DNA from: JAUWNP01 sp034430655
GTDB taxonomy: Bacteria; Chloroflexota; Anaerolineae; B4-G1
Direction of reading: 5' to 3'
DNA length: 19,176 bases
Assembly: GCA_034430655.1 (NCBI GenBank)
Contig: DAOUEC010000250.1
Span: forward strand, 1 to 19,176
The position numbers and the translations under genes are program-made. Every line of letters begins with the position of its first letter. Position 1 is the first letter of the stretch. Of the stretch, positions 7,512 through 14,106 are shown piece after piece. The notes under the pieces were generated by a model. That model was not told where the DNA came from and did no database searches. It saw nothing but the letters and a program-made list of their open reading frames with translations.

Positions 7512-7709
7512 CTAGGCCGGGCGGTCGCCCAGGCGAACCAGGATGAAGCCCACAATAGAGGCTGCGATGCCGAAACCGATTCCTATTCGCTGCAACGGGC
7601 CAAATCCGCCCCACTTGCCGGCACCAACGAAATCCACCGCGACAGTGCCGAGAACGGCAAGCAAGCCTAGCGCGATGGCGACGATACCGAGTTGTCGTTT
7701 GGTGACCAT
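7512..7709 (-). CDS. small two-helix membrane protein, probably leaderless
   Basis: 65 residues from ATG 7709. Two hydrophobic helices (about 7-28 and 40-58) flank a Gly/Phe-rich loop (GAGKWGGFGP). The frame is open to a TTG-type codon at 7733, but that region contains the TATAAT of its promoter, so 7709 is the likely start. The -10 box ends 9 nt before the ATG, which leaves an mRNA leader of only about 1-3 nt. No family recognised. It is the first gene of the operon that continues into the GT-C and zinc-ribbon genes. Confidence 0.7.
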   Translation of the reverse strand: MVTKRQLGIVAIALGLLAVLGTVAVDFVGAGKWGGFGPLQRIGIGFGIAASIVGFILVRLGDRPA

Positions 7710-7718
7710 AGCGCGCAC

Positions 7719-7746
7719 ATTATAGCACAGCAAGGTGAGGGTGCAA
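7719..7746 (-). promoter_or_regulatory. promoter of the small membrane protein and GT-C operon
   Basis: Minus strand TATAAT at 7724-7719, with TTGCAC (7746-7741) 16 nt upstream. The -10 is perfect, the -35 weak. Transcription should start around 7712-7710, almost at the ATG (7709). Confidence 0.7.
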
Positions 7747-7815
7747 CCCTGATGACGGGAGGTGCGTATTGAAGTAGGAAATCGGGGAATGGCTGGAACG
7801 GGAGGTGAGATCGTG

Positions 7816-8082
7816 ATGCACGAGCGAGACCCCTTTGTGGCATTGTTGCTGGAGGTCGTAGGCGGGTTCTTCGGCTTCCTGGGTATCGGCTGGATCTACG
7901 CTGGCCGGCCGGCGGTGGGTATCCTGCTGCTGCTTGGCTACTGGCTGCTGGATTGGGTCATCGGCCTGACGCTGACTATCGGCACTTTCGGCGCGTGGTG
8001 TTGCGTCTGGCCGGCACAGAACCTGGTCTTCGGCGCACTCTCGGGGTATCTGGCCTACCGCTGGCTGGAGCAGCATCCGTAG
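7816..8082 (+). CDS. small TM2-domain-like membrane protein
   Basis: 88 residues from ATG 7816, preceded by GGAGGTGA (7801-7808), nearly a full anti-SD match at 7-nt spacing; this decides the start over the ATG at 7762. The protein has two or three hydrophobic helices with GGFFGFLGIGWIYAGRPAVG, the Gly-rich turn and Y-x-G-R-x-x-x-G pattern of TM2 domain proteins. It is divergent from the GT-C operon. No enzymatic role is evident. The assignment to TM2 is by motif shape only. Confidence 0.72.
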   Translation: MHERDPFVALLLEVVGGFFGFLGIGWIYAGRPAVGILLLLGYWLLDWVIGLTLTIGTFGAWCCVWPAQNLVFGALSGYLAYRWLEQHP

Positions 8083-8113
8083 AACTGGTTGCTCGTTACT
8101 GATTGCTGGATGC

Positions 8114-8141
8114 TTGACAGATGCCTGAAGTGTGCTATACT
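8114..8141 (+). promoter_or_regulatory. promoter of the aspS leader
   Basis: Perfect TTGACA (8114-8119), a 16-nt spacer, then TATACT (8136-8141). The start site would be near 8148, placing the whole structured leader and the leader peptide on the transcript. Confidence 0.85.
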
Positions 8142-8156
8142 TTGACTTGAGGTGAG

Positions 8157-8234
8157 ATGGTAACGCACATCGTTGGGCTGATTGTGGATAATGATAACCA
8201 GCCTTGCGGCCCTCAAGGGCGGCCGACGATGTGA
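8157..8234 (+). CDS. putative aspS leader peptide with Asp-Asn-Asp-Asn run
   Basis: A 25-codon frame from ATG 8157 to TGA 8232-8234, with GAGG (8149-8152) four nt before the start. Residues 11-14 are D-N-D-N (codons GAT AAT GAT AAC, 8187-8198). The frame lies entirely between a consensus promoter and an intrinsic terminator, upstream of aspS, and overlaps the RNA segments that would have to rearrange. A ribosome waiting at the DNDN codons would cover the early stem and leave 8217-8223 free; one that reaches the stop would cover 8217-8223. This is the classic layout of a leader peptide in transcription attenuation. Expression is inferred; the short 5' leader (about 8 nt) and short SD spacing are weak points. 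Confidence 0.6.
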   Translation: MVTHIVGLIVDNDNQPCGPQGRPTM

Positions 8235-8297
8235 TTCGTCTGGTTCCTGATTTTGCAAGCGCAAGCCGCCCCATAGCGGGCGGCTTGTTCTTTTATT
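8166..8297 (+). promoter_or_regulatory. candidate transcription attenuator of aspS-glnA
   Basis: Three competing pairings can be read. (1) CACATCGTTGG (8166-8176) with CCGACGATGTG (8223-8233), 11 bp with one G-U, enclosing GCCC-TCAA-GGGC (8209-8220). (2) Antiterminator GGGCGGC (8217-8223) with GCCGCCC (8265-8271), 7 bp, all G-C. (3) Terminator CAAGCCGCCC (8262-8271) with GGGCGGCTTG (8278-8287). Pairing 2 excludes both 1 and 3. Together with the overlapping leader frame this gives a 1:2, 2:3, 3:4 scheme as in amino-acid operon attenuators. No T-box stem I or specifier loop is present: the transcript starts only ~10 nt before the structure. Confidence 0.7.
8262..8297 (+). terminator. intrinsic terminator in the aspS leader
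   Basis: A perfect 10-bp stem, CAAGCCGCCC (8262-8271) and GGGCGGCTTG (8278-8287), with a 6-nt loop, followed by TTCTTTTATT. It lies 44 nt upstream of the aspS start, so it either ends a separate small RNA or attenuates aspS. Confidence 0.85.
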
Positions 8298-8312
8298 GAG
8301 CCTGAGTAGAAT
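8285..8312 (+). promoter_or_regulatory. possible second, attenuator-independent promoter of aspS
   Basis: TTGTTC (8285-8290), 16 nt, TAGAAT (8307-8312). The -35 overlaps the terminator tail. If active it would give aspS a basal transcript that bypasses the attenuator. Both hexamers are imperfect. Confidence 0.4.
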
Positions 8313-8341
8313 AGCGCAAAGTCTATGCAAAGGAGCCGAAT

Positions 8342-10141
8342 ATGCTGAAAACACACAGTTGCGGTGAGTTACGCGCCACGCACATCGGTCAGGAAGTCAC
8401 GCTGGCGGGATGGGTGAATCGCCGGCGCGACCACGGTGGCCTCGTCTTCGTGGACCTGCGTGACCGTTCGGGTATCGTGCAGGCCGTGGCCAATCCTGAC
8501 GTGGCGCCGGAGGCGCACGCGGCGGCGCAGCAGGCACGCAGTGAGTACGTGCTTCAGGTCCGGGGCGTCGTTCAGGCTCGACCGGAGGGGCTGACCAATC
8601 CTGATATACCCACCGGCGAGATCGAGGTCGTGGCCCGCGAAGTGAAGATTCTGAATCCGGCCAAAACGCCGCCTTTCTACATCTACGACGACAGCCCCGT
8701 TGATGAGGCGTTGCGGCTCAAGTACCGCTACCTGGACCTGCGGCGGCCGCGGATGCAGCGCAACCTTATCCTTCGCCACCGGGTGGTCAAGTACATCCGC
8801 GATTTCCTCGACGGCCGGGGTTTCATCGAGATCGAGACGCCGATGCTCTTCAAGAGCACGCCGGAGGGGGCGCGGGACTATCTCGTCCCTAGTCGCGTGC
8901 ACCCTGGCAAGTTCTACGCCCTCCCCCAGTCCCCCCAGCAACTCAAACAACTGCTGATGGTCGCCGGATACGAGAAATACTTCCAGATCGCCCGCTGCTT
9001 CCGCGACGAGGACCTGCGTGGCAACCGCCAGCCGGAGTTCACTCAACTCGACCTGGAGATGAGTTTCGTTGAGCGGGAGGATGTGATGGCGCTTTCCGAG
9101 GAACTGATGATCGGCATCGTCGAGACCTGCTCCGACCGGAAGTTGCTCTTCAAACCTTTCCCGCGCCTGACCTACGACGAGGCGCTGCGCCGTTTCGGCA
9201 CCGACCGGCCAGATATGCGCTTTGGGATGGAACTGGTGGACATCTCTGATCTGGTGGCCGAATGTGGCTTTCGGGTTTTCCGTGATGTCATTGCCACGGG
9301 TGGACAGGTGCGGGGCCTCTGTGCTCCCGGCTGCGGTACCTATAGCCGTCGAGAGATTGACGAATTGACCGTGCTGGCCCAGGAAGAAGGTGCCCGCGGC
9401 CTGGCCTGGCTGGCATTGGGTCACGAGGGCGAGGTGCGTTCCTCCTTCGCCAAATTCTTCACTGAGGATGAGGTGGCCGATATCGTCGAGCGCATGGAGG
9501 TGGAGTTGGGCGACCTGCTGCTGTTCGTCGCCGGCCGCCCCCAGGTTGTGAATGCTGCATTGAGCGCGTTGCGGTTGGAGTTGGGGGAGCGGCTGGGGCT
9601 ACGTGACCGTAGGGTATTGGCCTTCTGCTGGGTGATTGACTTTCCGCTCTTCGAGTGGAATGAGGACGAGCAACGCTGGGACCCCAGCCATCACCTCTTC
9701 ACCGCGCCAGTCGAAGAAGACTTGCCACTTCTGGATACCGACCCCGGTGCGGCCAGGGGTCAACAGTACGACTTGGTGATCAACGGCGAGGAGACCGGCG
9801 GGGGCAGCATCCGTATCCACCAGCGCGAGGTGCAAGAGAAGGTTTTTGAACTCATCGGGTTAGACGTGGGGGAGGCGCGGGAACGTTTTGGCCACATGCT
9901 GGAAGCGTTTGAGTACGGCACACCGCCACACGGGGGGATCGCGCCCGGGATTGACCGGCTGGTGATGCTTCTGGCTGGTGAGCCCAATATCCGCGAGGTG
10001 ATTGCCTTCCCCAAGACCCAGCAGGCGGCCGACCTGATGGCCAGTGTGCCATCGTTGGTGGAGCCGGCGCAGTTGAAGGAACTTCACATCAAGATTGTTG
10101 AGGATCTCACAGGTTCCCGTGAGTCCTCGTCAGGCTCATAA
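8342..10141 (+). CDS. aspS: aspartyl-tRNA synthetase, probably non-discriminating (Asp/Asn)
   Basis: 599 residues, the usual length of bacterial-type class II AspRS. Order: N-terminal OB-fold anticodon-binding domain (about 1-105), catalytic motif 1 (about 160-186, GFIEIETPMLFKSTPEGARDY), motif 2 (FRDEDLRGNRQPEFTQ, Arg221), a GAD insertion (about 290-410) and motif 3 with GIDR (536-539). It attaches Asp to tRNA in the cytosol. In the anticodon domain, His31 (RRRDH) replaces the Leu of discriminating enzymes such as E. coli AspRS, and Gly83 replaces the Lys of the E. coli loop; this pair marks enzymes that also charge tRNA-Asn, to be amidated by GatCAB. AAGGAG (8329-8334) precedes ATG 8342. 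It is followed 31 nt later by glnA and preceded by an attenuator. Confidence 0.95.
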   Translation: MLKTHSCGELRATHIGQEVTLAGWVNRRRDHGGLVFVDLRDRSGIVQAVANPDVAPEAHAAAQQARSEYVLQVRGVVQARPEGLTNPDIPTGEIEVVAREVKILNPAKTPPFYIYDDSPVDEALRLKYRYLDLRRPRMQRNLILRHRVVKYIRDFLDGRGFIEIETPMLFKSTPEGARDYLVPSRVHPGKFYALPQSPQQLKQLLMVAGYEKYFQIARCFRDEDLRGNRQPEFTQLDLEMSFVEREDVMALSEELMIGIVETCSDRKLLFKPFPRLTYDEALRRFGTDRPDMRFGMELVDISDLVAECGFRVFRDVIATGGQVRGLCAPGCGTYSRREIDELTVLAQEEGARGLAWLALGHEGEVRSSFAKFFTEDEVADIVERMEVELGDLLLFVAGRPQVVNAALSALRLELGERLGLRDRRVLAFCWVIDFPLFEWNEDEQRWDPSHHLFTAPVEEDLPLLDTDPGAARGQQYDLVINGEETGGGSIRIHQREVQEKVFELIGLDVGEARERFGHMLEAFEYGTPPHGGIAPGIDRLVMLLAGEPNIREVIAFPKTQQAADLMASVPSLVEPAQLKELHIKIVEDLTGSRESSSGS

Positions 10142-10172
10142 GTGCCCGGTATTCTCGGAAAGGAGAGGAAAA

Positions 10173-11516
10173 ATGTCCAGCGATTTGATCGCCCGTGTGC
10201 AAGAGGATGGCGTACGATTTGTCAGTCTCCAGTTCACCGATATTCTGGGGATGATTAAGAGCGTCACTATCCCTGTGGGCAGGCTTGAGGAGGCCCTGGA
10301 ACAGGGGGTCTGGTTCGACGGCTCGTCCATTGAGGGGTTCGCTCGCATCTACGAAAGCGACAGGGTGTTGGTGCCTGACCCGGTCACTTATCGGGTGCTC
10401 CCGTGGAGCGCGCCGGAACGGCGGCGGGCACGTCTGATCTGCGATGTTCATAGCCCGGATGGGCAGCCCTCGCCCAGCGCGCCGCGCGTGATGCTGAGGC
10501 GTGTACTGGCCCGGTCCGCCGAGCGGGGGTACGTTTATAACGTAGGCCCTGAACTGGAGTTCTTCCTGTTCAAGCGCAACAACGAGCATAACAGCGGGCA
10601 TCCAACCCGACCTGCTCCGCACGACGTGGGCAGTTATTTCGACTTCTCACCCCGTGACGAGGCACAGCAGGTGCGCAGCGAGATCATCTTGGCGCTGGAA
10701 GGGATGGGCATGCAGGTTGAGATGAGCCACCACGAAGTGGCCACAGGCCAGCACGAGATTGACTTCCGTTACGCCGACGCGCTGACCAGCGCCGACAACG
10801 CCGTCACGTTCAAGTATACCGTGCGGGCGGTAGCGGCCACCCACGGTATTTACGCCAGTTTTATGCCCAAACCCATCTTTGGCATCAATGGCTCCGGTAT
10901 GCACACCCATCAGAGCCTCTTCGATTCCGAAGGGCGAAATCTGTTTTACGACGCGGACGATGAGTACCATATCTCTCGGTTGGCCTACAATTTCATCGCT
11001 GGGCAGATGGAGCACGCGCGCGCGCTGGCGGCGGTGGTGGCTCCGACGGTCAACAGTTACAAGCGCCTGACGCCGGGCTACGAGGCACCGGTCTACATCT
11101 GTTGGGCGCAACTTAACCGCTCAGCGCTGATTCGCGTTCCTGCCCATGGGGTGCAGCGGAGGGGTGCGAAGCGAGCCGAATTGCGTTGCCCCGATCCCAG
11201 CGCCAATCCCTACTTGGCCTTTGCGGCTATGCTCGCAGCGGGCCTCGATGGTATTGAGCGGGACCTGACCCCCCCGCCGCCGGTTAACGAAGATGTCTAT
11301 GACTTCGACGAGCGCGACCTGCGCGAACGGGCCATCGGCACGCTGCCGGGTACGCTGGCCGAGGCGCTGGATGCACTGGAACGGGATGAGGTGATCCGGG
11401 CGGCGTTAGGGCCGGCTATCGCTGAAGCCTTCCTGCGGGCTAAGCGGGTGGAGTGGGACGAATACCGCATCCAGGTGACGAACTGGGAATTGGAACGCTA
11501 CTTGGAGACGGCGTGA
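10173..11516 (+). CDS. glnA: type I glutamine synthetase (GSI-alpha-like)
   Basis: 447 residues from ATG 10173, preceded by AAGGAGAGG; the frame is open back into aspS (10095) but that extension is out of family. It makes glutamine from glutamate, ammonia and ATP as a cytosolic dodecamer. Visible motifs: WFDGSSIEGFARIYESD (47-63), PELEFFLF with metal-binding Glu, KPIFGINGSGMHTHQSLF, the flap region VNSYKRLTPGYEAPVYICW and NRSALIRVP with the substrate Arg. Length ~447 without the extra insertion of the adenylylated GSI-beta type, plus Arg58 in GFARIYESD (matching the feedback-inhibition Arg of Bacillus GlnA), points to GSI-alpha with product inhibition. It is probably cotranscribed with aspS; glutamine is the amide donor for Asp-tRNA-Asn transamidation. 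Confidence 0.95.
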   Translation: MSSDLIARVQEDGVRFVSLQFTDILGMIKSVTIPVGRLEEALEQGVWFDGSSIEGFARIYESDRVLVPDPVTYRVLPWSAPERRRARLICDVHSPDGQPSPSAPRVMLRRVLARSAERGYVYNVGPELEFFLFKRNNEHNSGHPTRPAPHDVGSYFDFSPRDEAQQVRSEIILALEGMGMQVEMSHHEVATGQHEIDFRYADALTSADNAVTFKYTVRAVAATHGIYASFMPKPIFGINGSGMHTHQSLFDSEGRNLFYDADDEYHISRLAYNFIAGQMEHARALAAVVAPTVNSYKRLTPGYEAPVYICWAQLNRSALIRVPAHGVQRRGAKRAELRCPDPSANPYLAFAAMLAAGLDGIERDLTPPPPVNEDVYDFDERDLRERAIGTLPGTLAEALDALERDEVIRAALGPAIAEAFLRAKRVEWDEYRIQVTNWELERYLETA

Positions 11517-11518
11517 GG

Positions 11519-11547
11519 AAGTGCTCGTGGAGCGACTTGCACTTTTC
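11519..11547 (+). terminator. possible terminator of aspS-glnA overlapping the next promoter
   Basis: AAGTGC-TCG (11519-11527) can pair with CGA (11533-11535) and GCACTT (11539-11544), interrupted by a CTT bulge, followed by TT-C. The 3' arm contains the -35 (TTGCAC) of the 6S RNA promoter. Weak candidate. Confidence 0.35.
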
Positions 11548-11565
11548 GCCAATACGTGGTATATT
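11537..11565 (+). promoter_or_regulatory. promoter of the probable 6S RNA
   Basis: TTGCAC (11537-11542), a 17-nt spacer, TATATT (11560-11565). Start expected near 11571-11573, which matches the 5' end of the pairing pattern of the RNA. Confidence 0.75.
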
Positions 11566-11570
11566 ATGAG

Positions 11571-11745
11571 CAGCCCTGCTGTGTATGTGATGGCCGTTTT
11601 TGCGTTTTGAGCCAACACTTACCGAAACGGGAGCCGTCTCTTCAGAGGGGATGCGGTAGCCTACGGGCAAGGCAAACCACTGAGCAGGCTCCCACCTGCG
11701 AATGCAGGTTCAAAACACATCGGCACACGGCACGGCGGGGTCCGG
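11571..11745 (+). ncRNA. ssrS: probable 6S RNA (RNA polymerase-binding regulator)
   Basis: About 175 nt with the 6S layout: one long interrupted hairpin with a central bubble. Pairings: CCC (11574-11576) with GGG near 11737-11740; GCTGTGT (11578-11584) with ACACGGC (11725-11731); GTTTTGAGCC (11604-11613) with GGTTCAAAAC (11707-11716), followed by AACAC as in the GAGCC-x-ACAC region of many 6S RNAs; GGGAGCC (11629-11635) with GGCTCCC (11687-11693) beyond the bubble; and a small hairpin CCTGC-GAAT-GCAGG (11695-11708) on the 3' side of the bubble, as in known 6S RNAs. 6S RNA mimics an open promoter and sequesters the housekeeping holoenzyme in stationary phase. There is no credible ORF here. Assigned by structure and motif recall only. 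Confidence 0.72.
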
Positions 11746-11760
11746 TCTAATGTATGATTG

Positions 11761-11790
11761 CAAACGCCACCGGCACACCGGTGGCGTTTG
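11761..11790 (+). terminator. hairpin after the 6S RNA
   Basis: A perfect 13-bp inverted repeat, CAAACGCCACCGG (11761-11773) and CCGGTGGCGTTTG (11778-11790), with a CACA loop. The tail is TGTGCG, so there is no real U-run; termination would rely on the TTTG of the stem. It may instead separate the RNA from the next promoter. Confidence 0.55.
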
Positions 11791-11797
11791 TGTGCGC

Positions 11798-11826
11798 TTG
11801 ACTTGGTCCTCTCTTTGTGCTATCCT
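11798..11826 (+). promoter_or_regulatory. promoter of the MBL-fold gene
   Basis: TTGACT (11798-11803), 17 nt, TATCCT (11821-11826). The resulting leader holds GAGG (11848-11851), 6 nt before GTG 11858. Confidence 0.65.
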
Positions 11827-11857
11827 CTCTCCCATACTATTCAGTGCGAGGTATACT

Positions 11858-12688
11858 GTGTTGAGAGAACGAGTCTCCAACGACATTTACGTCTTCACCA
11901 GTGATATCTATGCTCAGGTGACCGCCGGGGTTATCGTGACCCGTGAGGGTGCGATTCTCGTGGACAGCCTGCCTTTTCCTGTCGAAGCGCGCGAGATGGC
12001 TGCGTTCGTCTCTTTGGTCTGCCGGCCTGGTGTGCGATACGTGATTCTGACTCATTATCACGCCGATCATACCTACGGCGCTTACCTCTTCCCTCAGGCC
12101 GATGTGGTGGCACACGCGCTCTGTCGAAAGTTGCTCGTCAAGCGTGGCCTTCCGGCGCTGAAGAGAGCCCAGGCCGAGGAGCCTGACCTGGAGGAGGTTG
12201 TGTTACGCCCGCCCGACATCACGTTTGATGACGGAGAGATGGGGCTTCAGTTGGCAGGCAAAGTGGTGCGGCTGATCCACGCGCCAGGTCATTCACCGGA
12301 CCTGGTGATGGCGTACGTTGAAAATGACCGCGTGCTGTTTGCGGCCGACGTGGTGATACCGGTGCCGTCCATTGTGGACGGTGATATGGACGCCCTTCGA
12401 ACGTCTTTGCGGAAAGTAGCGAAACTGCCGATAGAGAATATGGTGCAGGGGCATGGAGAAGTGATACTGCGCGGAGAAGTGCAGGACGTGGTGCGGGCCA
12501 GTTTGGCCTATCTAGATGCGATTGAGGCTAAAGTGGCCCGAGCGATCAAGAGCGGCAAAGGTGAGGAAGCCCTGCGGCGGGACAGCATCGAATCGTGTGG
12601 GTTATCGCGCATCCCGCTTAACGGGTTGGTACAGCAGATCCACGTGGCGAATCTGCTGGCCTTATACGATCGCATGGCATCGCGGTGA
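11858..12688 (+). CDS. metallo-beta-lactamase-fold hydrolase
   Basis: 276 residues with GTG 11858 as start (TTG 11861 is an alternative). A longer frame opens at 11702, but it would run through the 6S RNA 3' end, a hairpin and the promoter. The metal-site signature is H66-Y-H68-A-D70-H71 (THYHADHTYG), followed by a HAPGHSPD His, FAADVVI Asp and a C-terminal GHGEVI His, so both metal sites are intact. The N-terminal sheet reads VSNDIYVFTSDIYAQVTAGVIV, as in thiol-hydrolase or quinoprotein-relay type family members. Substrate cannot be assigned. The C-terminal ~60 residues are helical and charged. It is a single-gene unit convergent with the GT2 gene. Confidence 0.85.
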   Translation: MLRERVSNDIYVFTSDIYAQVTAGVIVTREGAILVDSLPFPVEAREMAAFVSLVCRPGVRYVILTHYHADHTYGAYLFPQADVVAHALCRKLLVKRGLPALKRAQAEEPDLEEVVLRPPDITFDDGEMGLQLAGKVVRLIHAPGHSPDLVMAYVENDRVLFAADVVIPVPSIVDGDMDALRTSLRKVAKLPIENMVQGHGEVILRGEVQDVVRASLAYLDAIEAKVARAIKSGKGEEALRRDSIESCGLSRIPLNGLVQQIHVANLLALYDRMASR

Positions 12689-12765
12689 GCGATGACGTAG
12701 CCGGTTGGTGTTGCAGGGGCAGGGGGAGCCCGTGCAGGTGTCGGGGCGTTAGGGGGAGTTAGGAC

Positions 12766-13455
12766 CTACAACCGGTACTTCAGCAGCGTCCAGATCGCCC
12801 GCAGGCCGTCGCACCAATTGATCTTCTTCCCCTCGGTGAATGATCGAGGCCGGTACGAAATCGGCACCTCGTGGATTTCGATCCCCCGTCGCAGTACCTT
12901 GCTGGTCACCTCCGGGCAGAACTCGAAACCGTCCGATTGCAGATCGAGGCTGCGGAGAAGATCGGCGCGGAGGGCCTTGTAACCGGTCGGCTCGTCGGTG
13001 ATGTGCGAGCCATACAACAGGTTGGCGATCCAACTCAGCAGTCGCCCGCCCCAGTAGAAACTCCACGATGAGCGAGGGTTCCGGTGCAGGTTGCGTGAGC
13101 CGTAAACCACCTGTACCGCCGGGTCCTCAAAAGGGGCCAGCAGATTGGGGTACTCCTGAGGGTCGTACTCCAGGTCGGCGTCCTGGGTTATGATGATGTC
13201 GCCTGTGACGTGCTCCAACGCTGTGCGGATGGCTGCCCCCTTGCCTCGGTTTTGCTCGTGGTGCACGATCTTCAGCGGGTTGGGCCAGCGGGCGGCCAGG
13301 GTGGCTAGAACCGCGTCGGTCCCGTCGGTCGAGCCGTCGTTCACAGCGACAATTTCTTTCTCAATGGTGTCGAGTTCGACTTCCAGCACCCGCTCGATGA
13401 CCTGGGCGACGGTCGCGGCCTCGTTGTAGACCGGGATGATAATCGAAAGTTTCAC
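12766..13455 (-). CDS. GT2 family glycosyltransferase, dolichol-phosphate mannosyltransferase (DPM1)-like
   Basis: 229 residues from GTG 13455, overlapping the udk stop (GTGA) and preceded by GGAGGAG. GT-A fold: SIIIPVYNE at the N-terminus, NDGSTDGT (Asp40), QDADLEYD with the metal-binding D92-x-D94, and YGSR plus DEPTGYKA and GFEFCPEVTSK further on, the pattern of DPM1-like enzymes without a membrane tail. These transfer a sugar from a nucleotide donor to polyprenyl phosphate at the inner membrane face. The product could feed GT-C enzymes such as the two encoded at 3980-7478, an inference. Last gene of the minus-strand run; no terminator seen downstream. Confidence 0.88.
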   Translation of the reverse strand: MKLSIIIPVYNEAATVAQVIERVLEVELDTIEKEIVAVNDGSTDGTDAVLATLAARWPNPLKIVHHEQNRGKGAAIRTALEHVTGDIIITQDADLEYDPQEYPNLLAPFEDPAVQVVYGSRNLHRNPRSSWSFYWGGRLLSWIANLLYGSHITDEPTGYKALRADLLRSLDLQSDGFEFCPEVTSKVLRRGIEIHEVPISYRPRSFTEGKKINWCDGLRAIWTLLKYRL

Positions 13456-14078
13456 CGGGGGTGCTCCTCCAGCAGACCCCTGATGCGCGCGGCGACCATC
13501 TCAATGGCGACCTCGTTGAAGCCTCCCTCTGGGATGATGACGTCGGCGTAGCGCTTGCTGGGCTCGACGAACTCCAGATGCATCGGACGCACGGTCGAGA
13601 GGTACTGTTCGCAGACCGACTCGACACTGCGGCCTCGTTCCTCGATGTCGCGTCGCAGCCGGCGGATGAAGCGCACATCGGCGTCGGTATCCACGTAGAG
13701 TTTGACGTTGAACAGGTCTCGCAGTTCGGGCTCGACGAAGATCAGGATACCTTCGACCAGGATCACCGACGCTGGCTCCAGGCGGCGCTTCGCTTGTGTG
13801 CGCGTGTGGGTGGTGAAGTCGTAAATTGGAACTTCGACGGCCCGCCCGGCGCGCAGTTCCTCCAGATGCTCAATCAACAGTTCGGTCTCCAGTGAGTCGG
13901 GATGATCGAAATTGACCTGGGCGCGCAGGCGCGGTGGGAGGTGACTGTGGTCGCGGTAGTAGGCGTCGTGGGGGATGTAGGTGATGTGCTCGGCCCCCAC
14001 GCGCTGCAGGATCTGGTTAGCCACTGTCGTCTTGCCCGACCCGGTTCCGCCAGCCACTCCTATCACGATCGGCTGCAT
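13452..14078 (-). CDS. udk: uridine kinase
   Basis: 208 residues, the normal length. It phosphorylates uridine/cytidine to UMP/CMP in pyrimidine salvage. P-loop GGTGSGKT (10-17), HDAYYRDHS, FDHPDSLE (nucleoside contact), PIYDFTTHTR, VILVEGIL (Walker B-like), DTDADVRFIRRLRRDIEERGRS (lid) and EPSKRYADVIIPEGG near the end. TAGGAGAAGAG precedes the ATG. It sits 25 nt after the CcsA-like gene and overlaps the GT2 gene by 4 nt, so it is probably part of the same transcript; UMP supply for nucleotide sugars is a possible link. Confidence 0.93.
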   Translation of the reverse strand: MQPIVIGVAGGTGSGKTTVANQILQRVGAEHITYIPHDAYYRDHSHLPPRLRAQVNFDHPDSLETELLIEHLEELRAGRAVEVPIYDFTTHTRTQAKRRLEPASVILVEGILIFVEPELRDLFNVKLYVDTDADVRFIRRLRRDIEERGRSVESVCEQYLSTVRPMHLEFVEPSKRYADVIIPEGGFNEVAIEMVAARIRGLLEEHPR

Positions 14079-14084
14079 CTCTTC

Positions 14085-14106
14085 TCCTATCCAGCATCCA
14101 GCATCA
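14085..14106. repeat. short TCCAGCA direct repeat between CcsA-like gene and udk
   Basis: The plus strand reads TATCCAGCATCCAGCATCAAG: two full 7-mer units ATCCAGC plus a partial one. It fills most of the 25-nt intergenic gap and overlaps the stop codon of the upstream gene. Only a very short example of the arrays seen elsewhere in the window. Confidence 0.35.

Noticed and set aside
8149..8167. T-box-like motif (TGGTAACGC) before aspS
   Set aside because: It resembles the T-box antiterminator core, but the promoter at 8114-8141 leaves no room for stem I and the specifier loop, and the motif is not next to the terminator.
8369..9424. 351-codon antisense frame opposite aspS
   Set aside because: Shadow of the high-GC aspS codons; no ribosome site, no recognisable motif, and the plus-strand gene is certain.
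10095..10172. Upstream extension of glnA into aspS
   Set aside because: The extension does not look like a GS N-terminus and ATG 10173 has a clear AAGGAGAGG site.
11702..11857. Upstream extension of the MBL-fold gene
   Set aside because: It would run through the 6S RNA 3' end, a 13-bp hairpin and the promoter; residues there are not part of the MBL fold.
12697..12775. CCGGTTG/CAACCGG inverted repeat between the MBL and GT2 genes
   Set aside because: Only 7 bp with about 60 nt between arms and no U-run; likely chance. The 77-nt gap shows no other signal.
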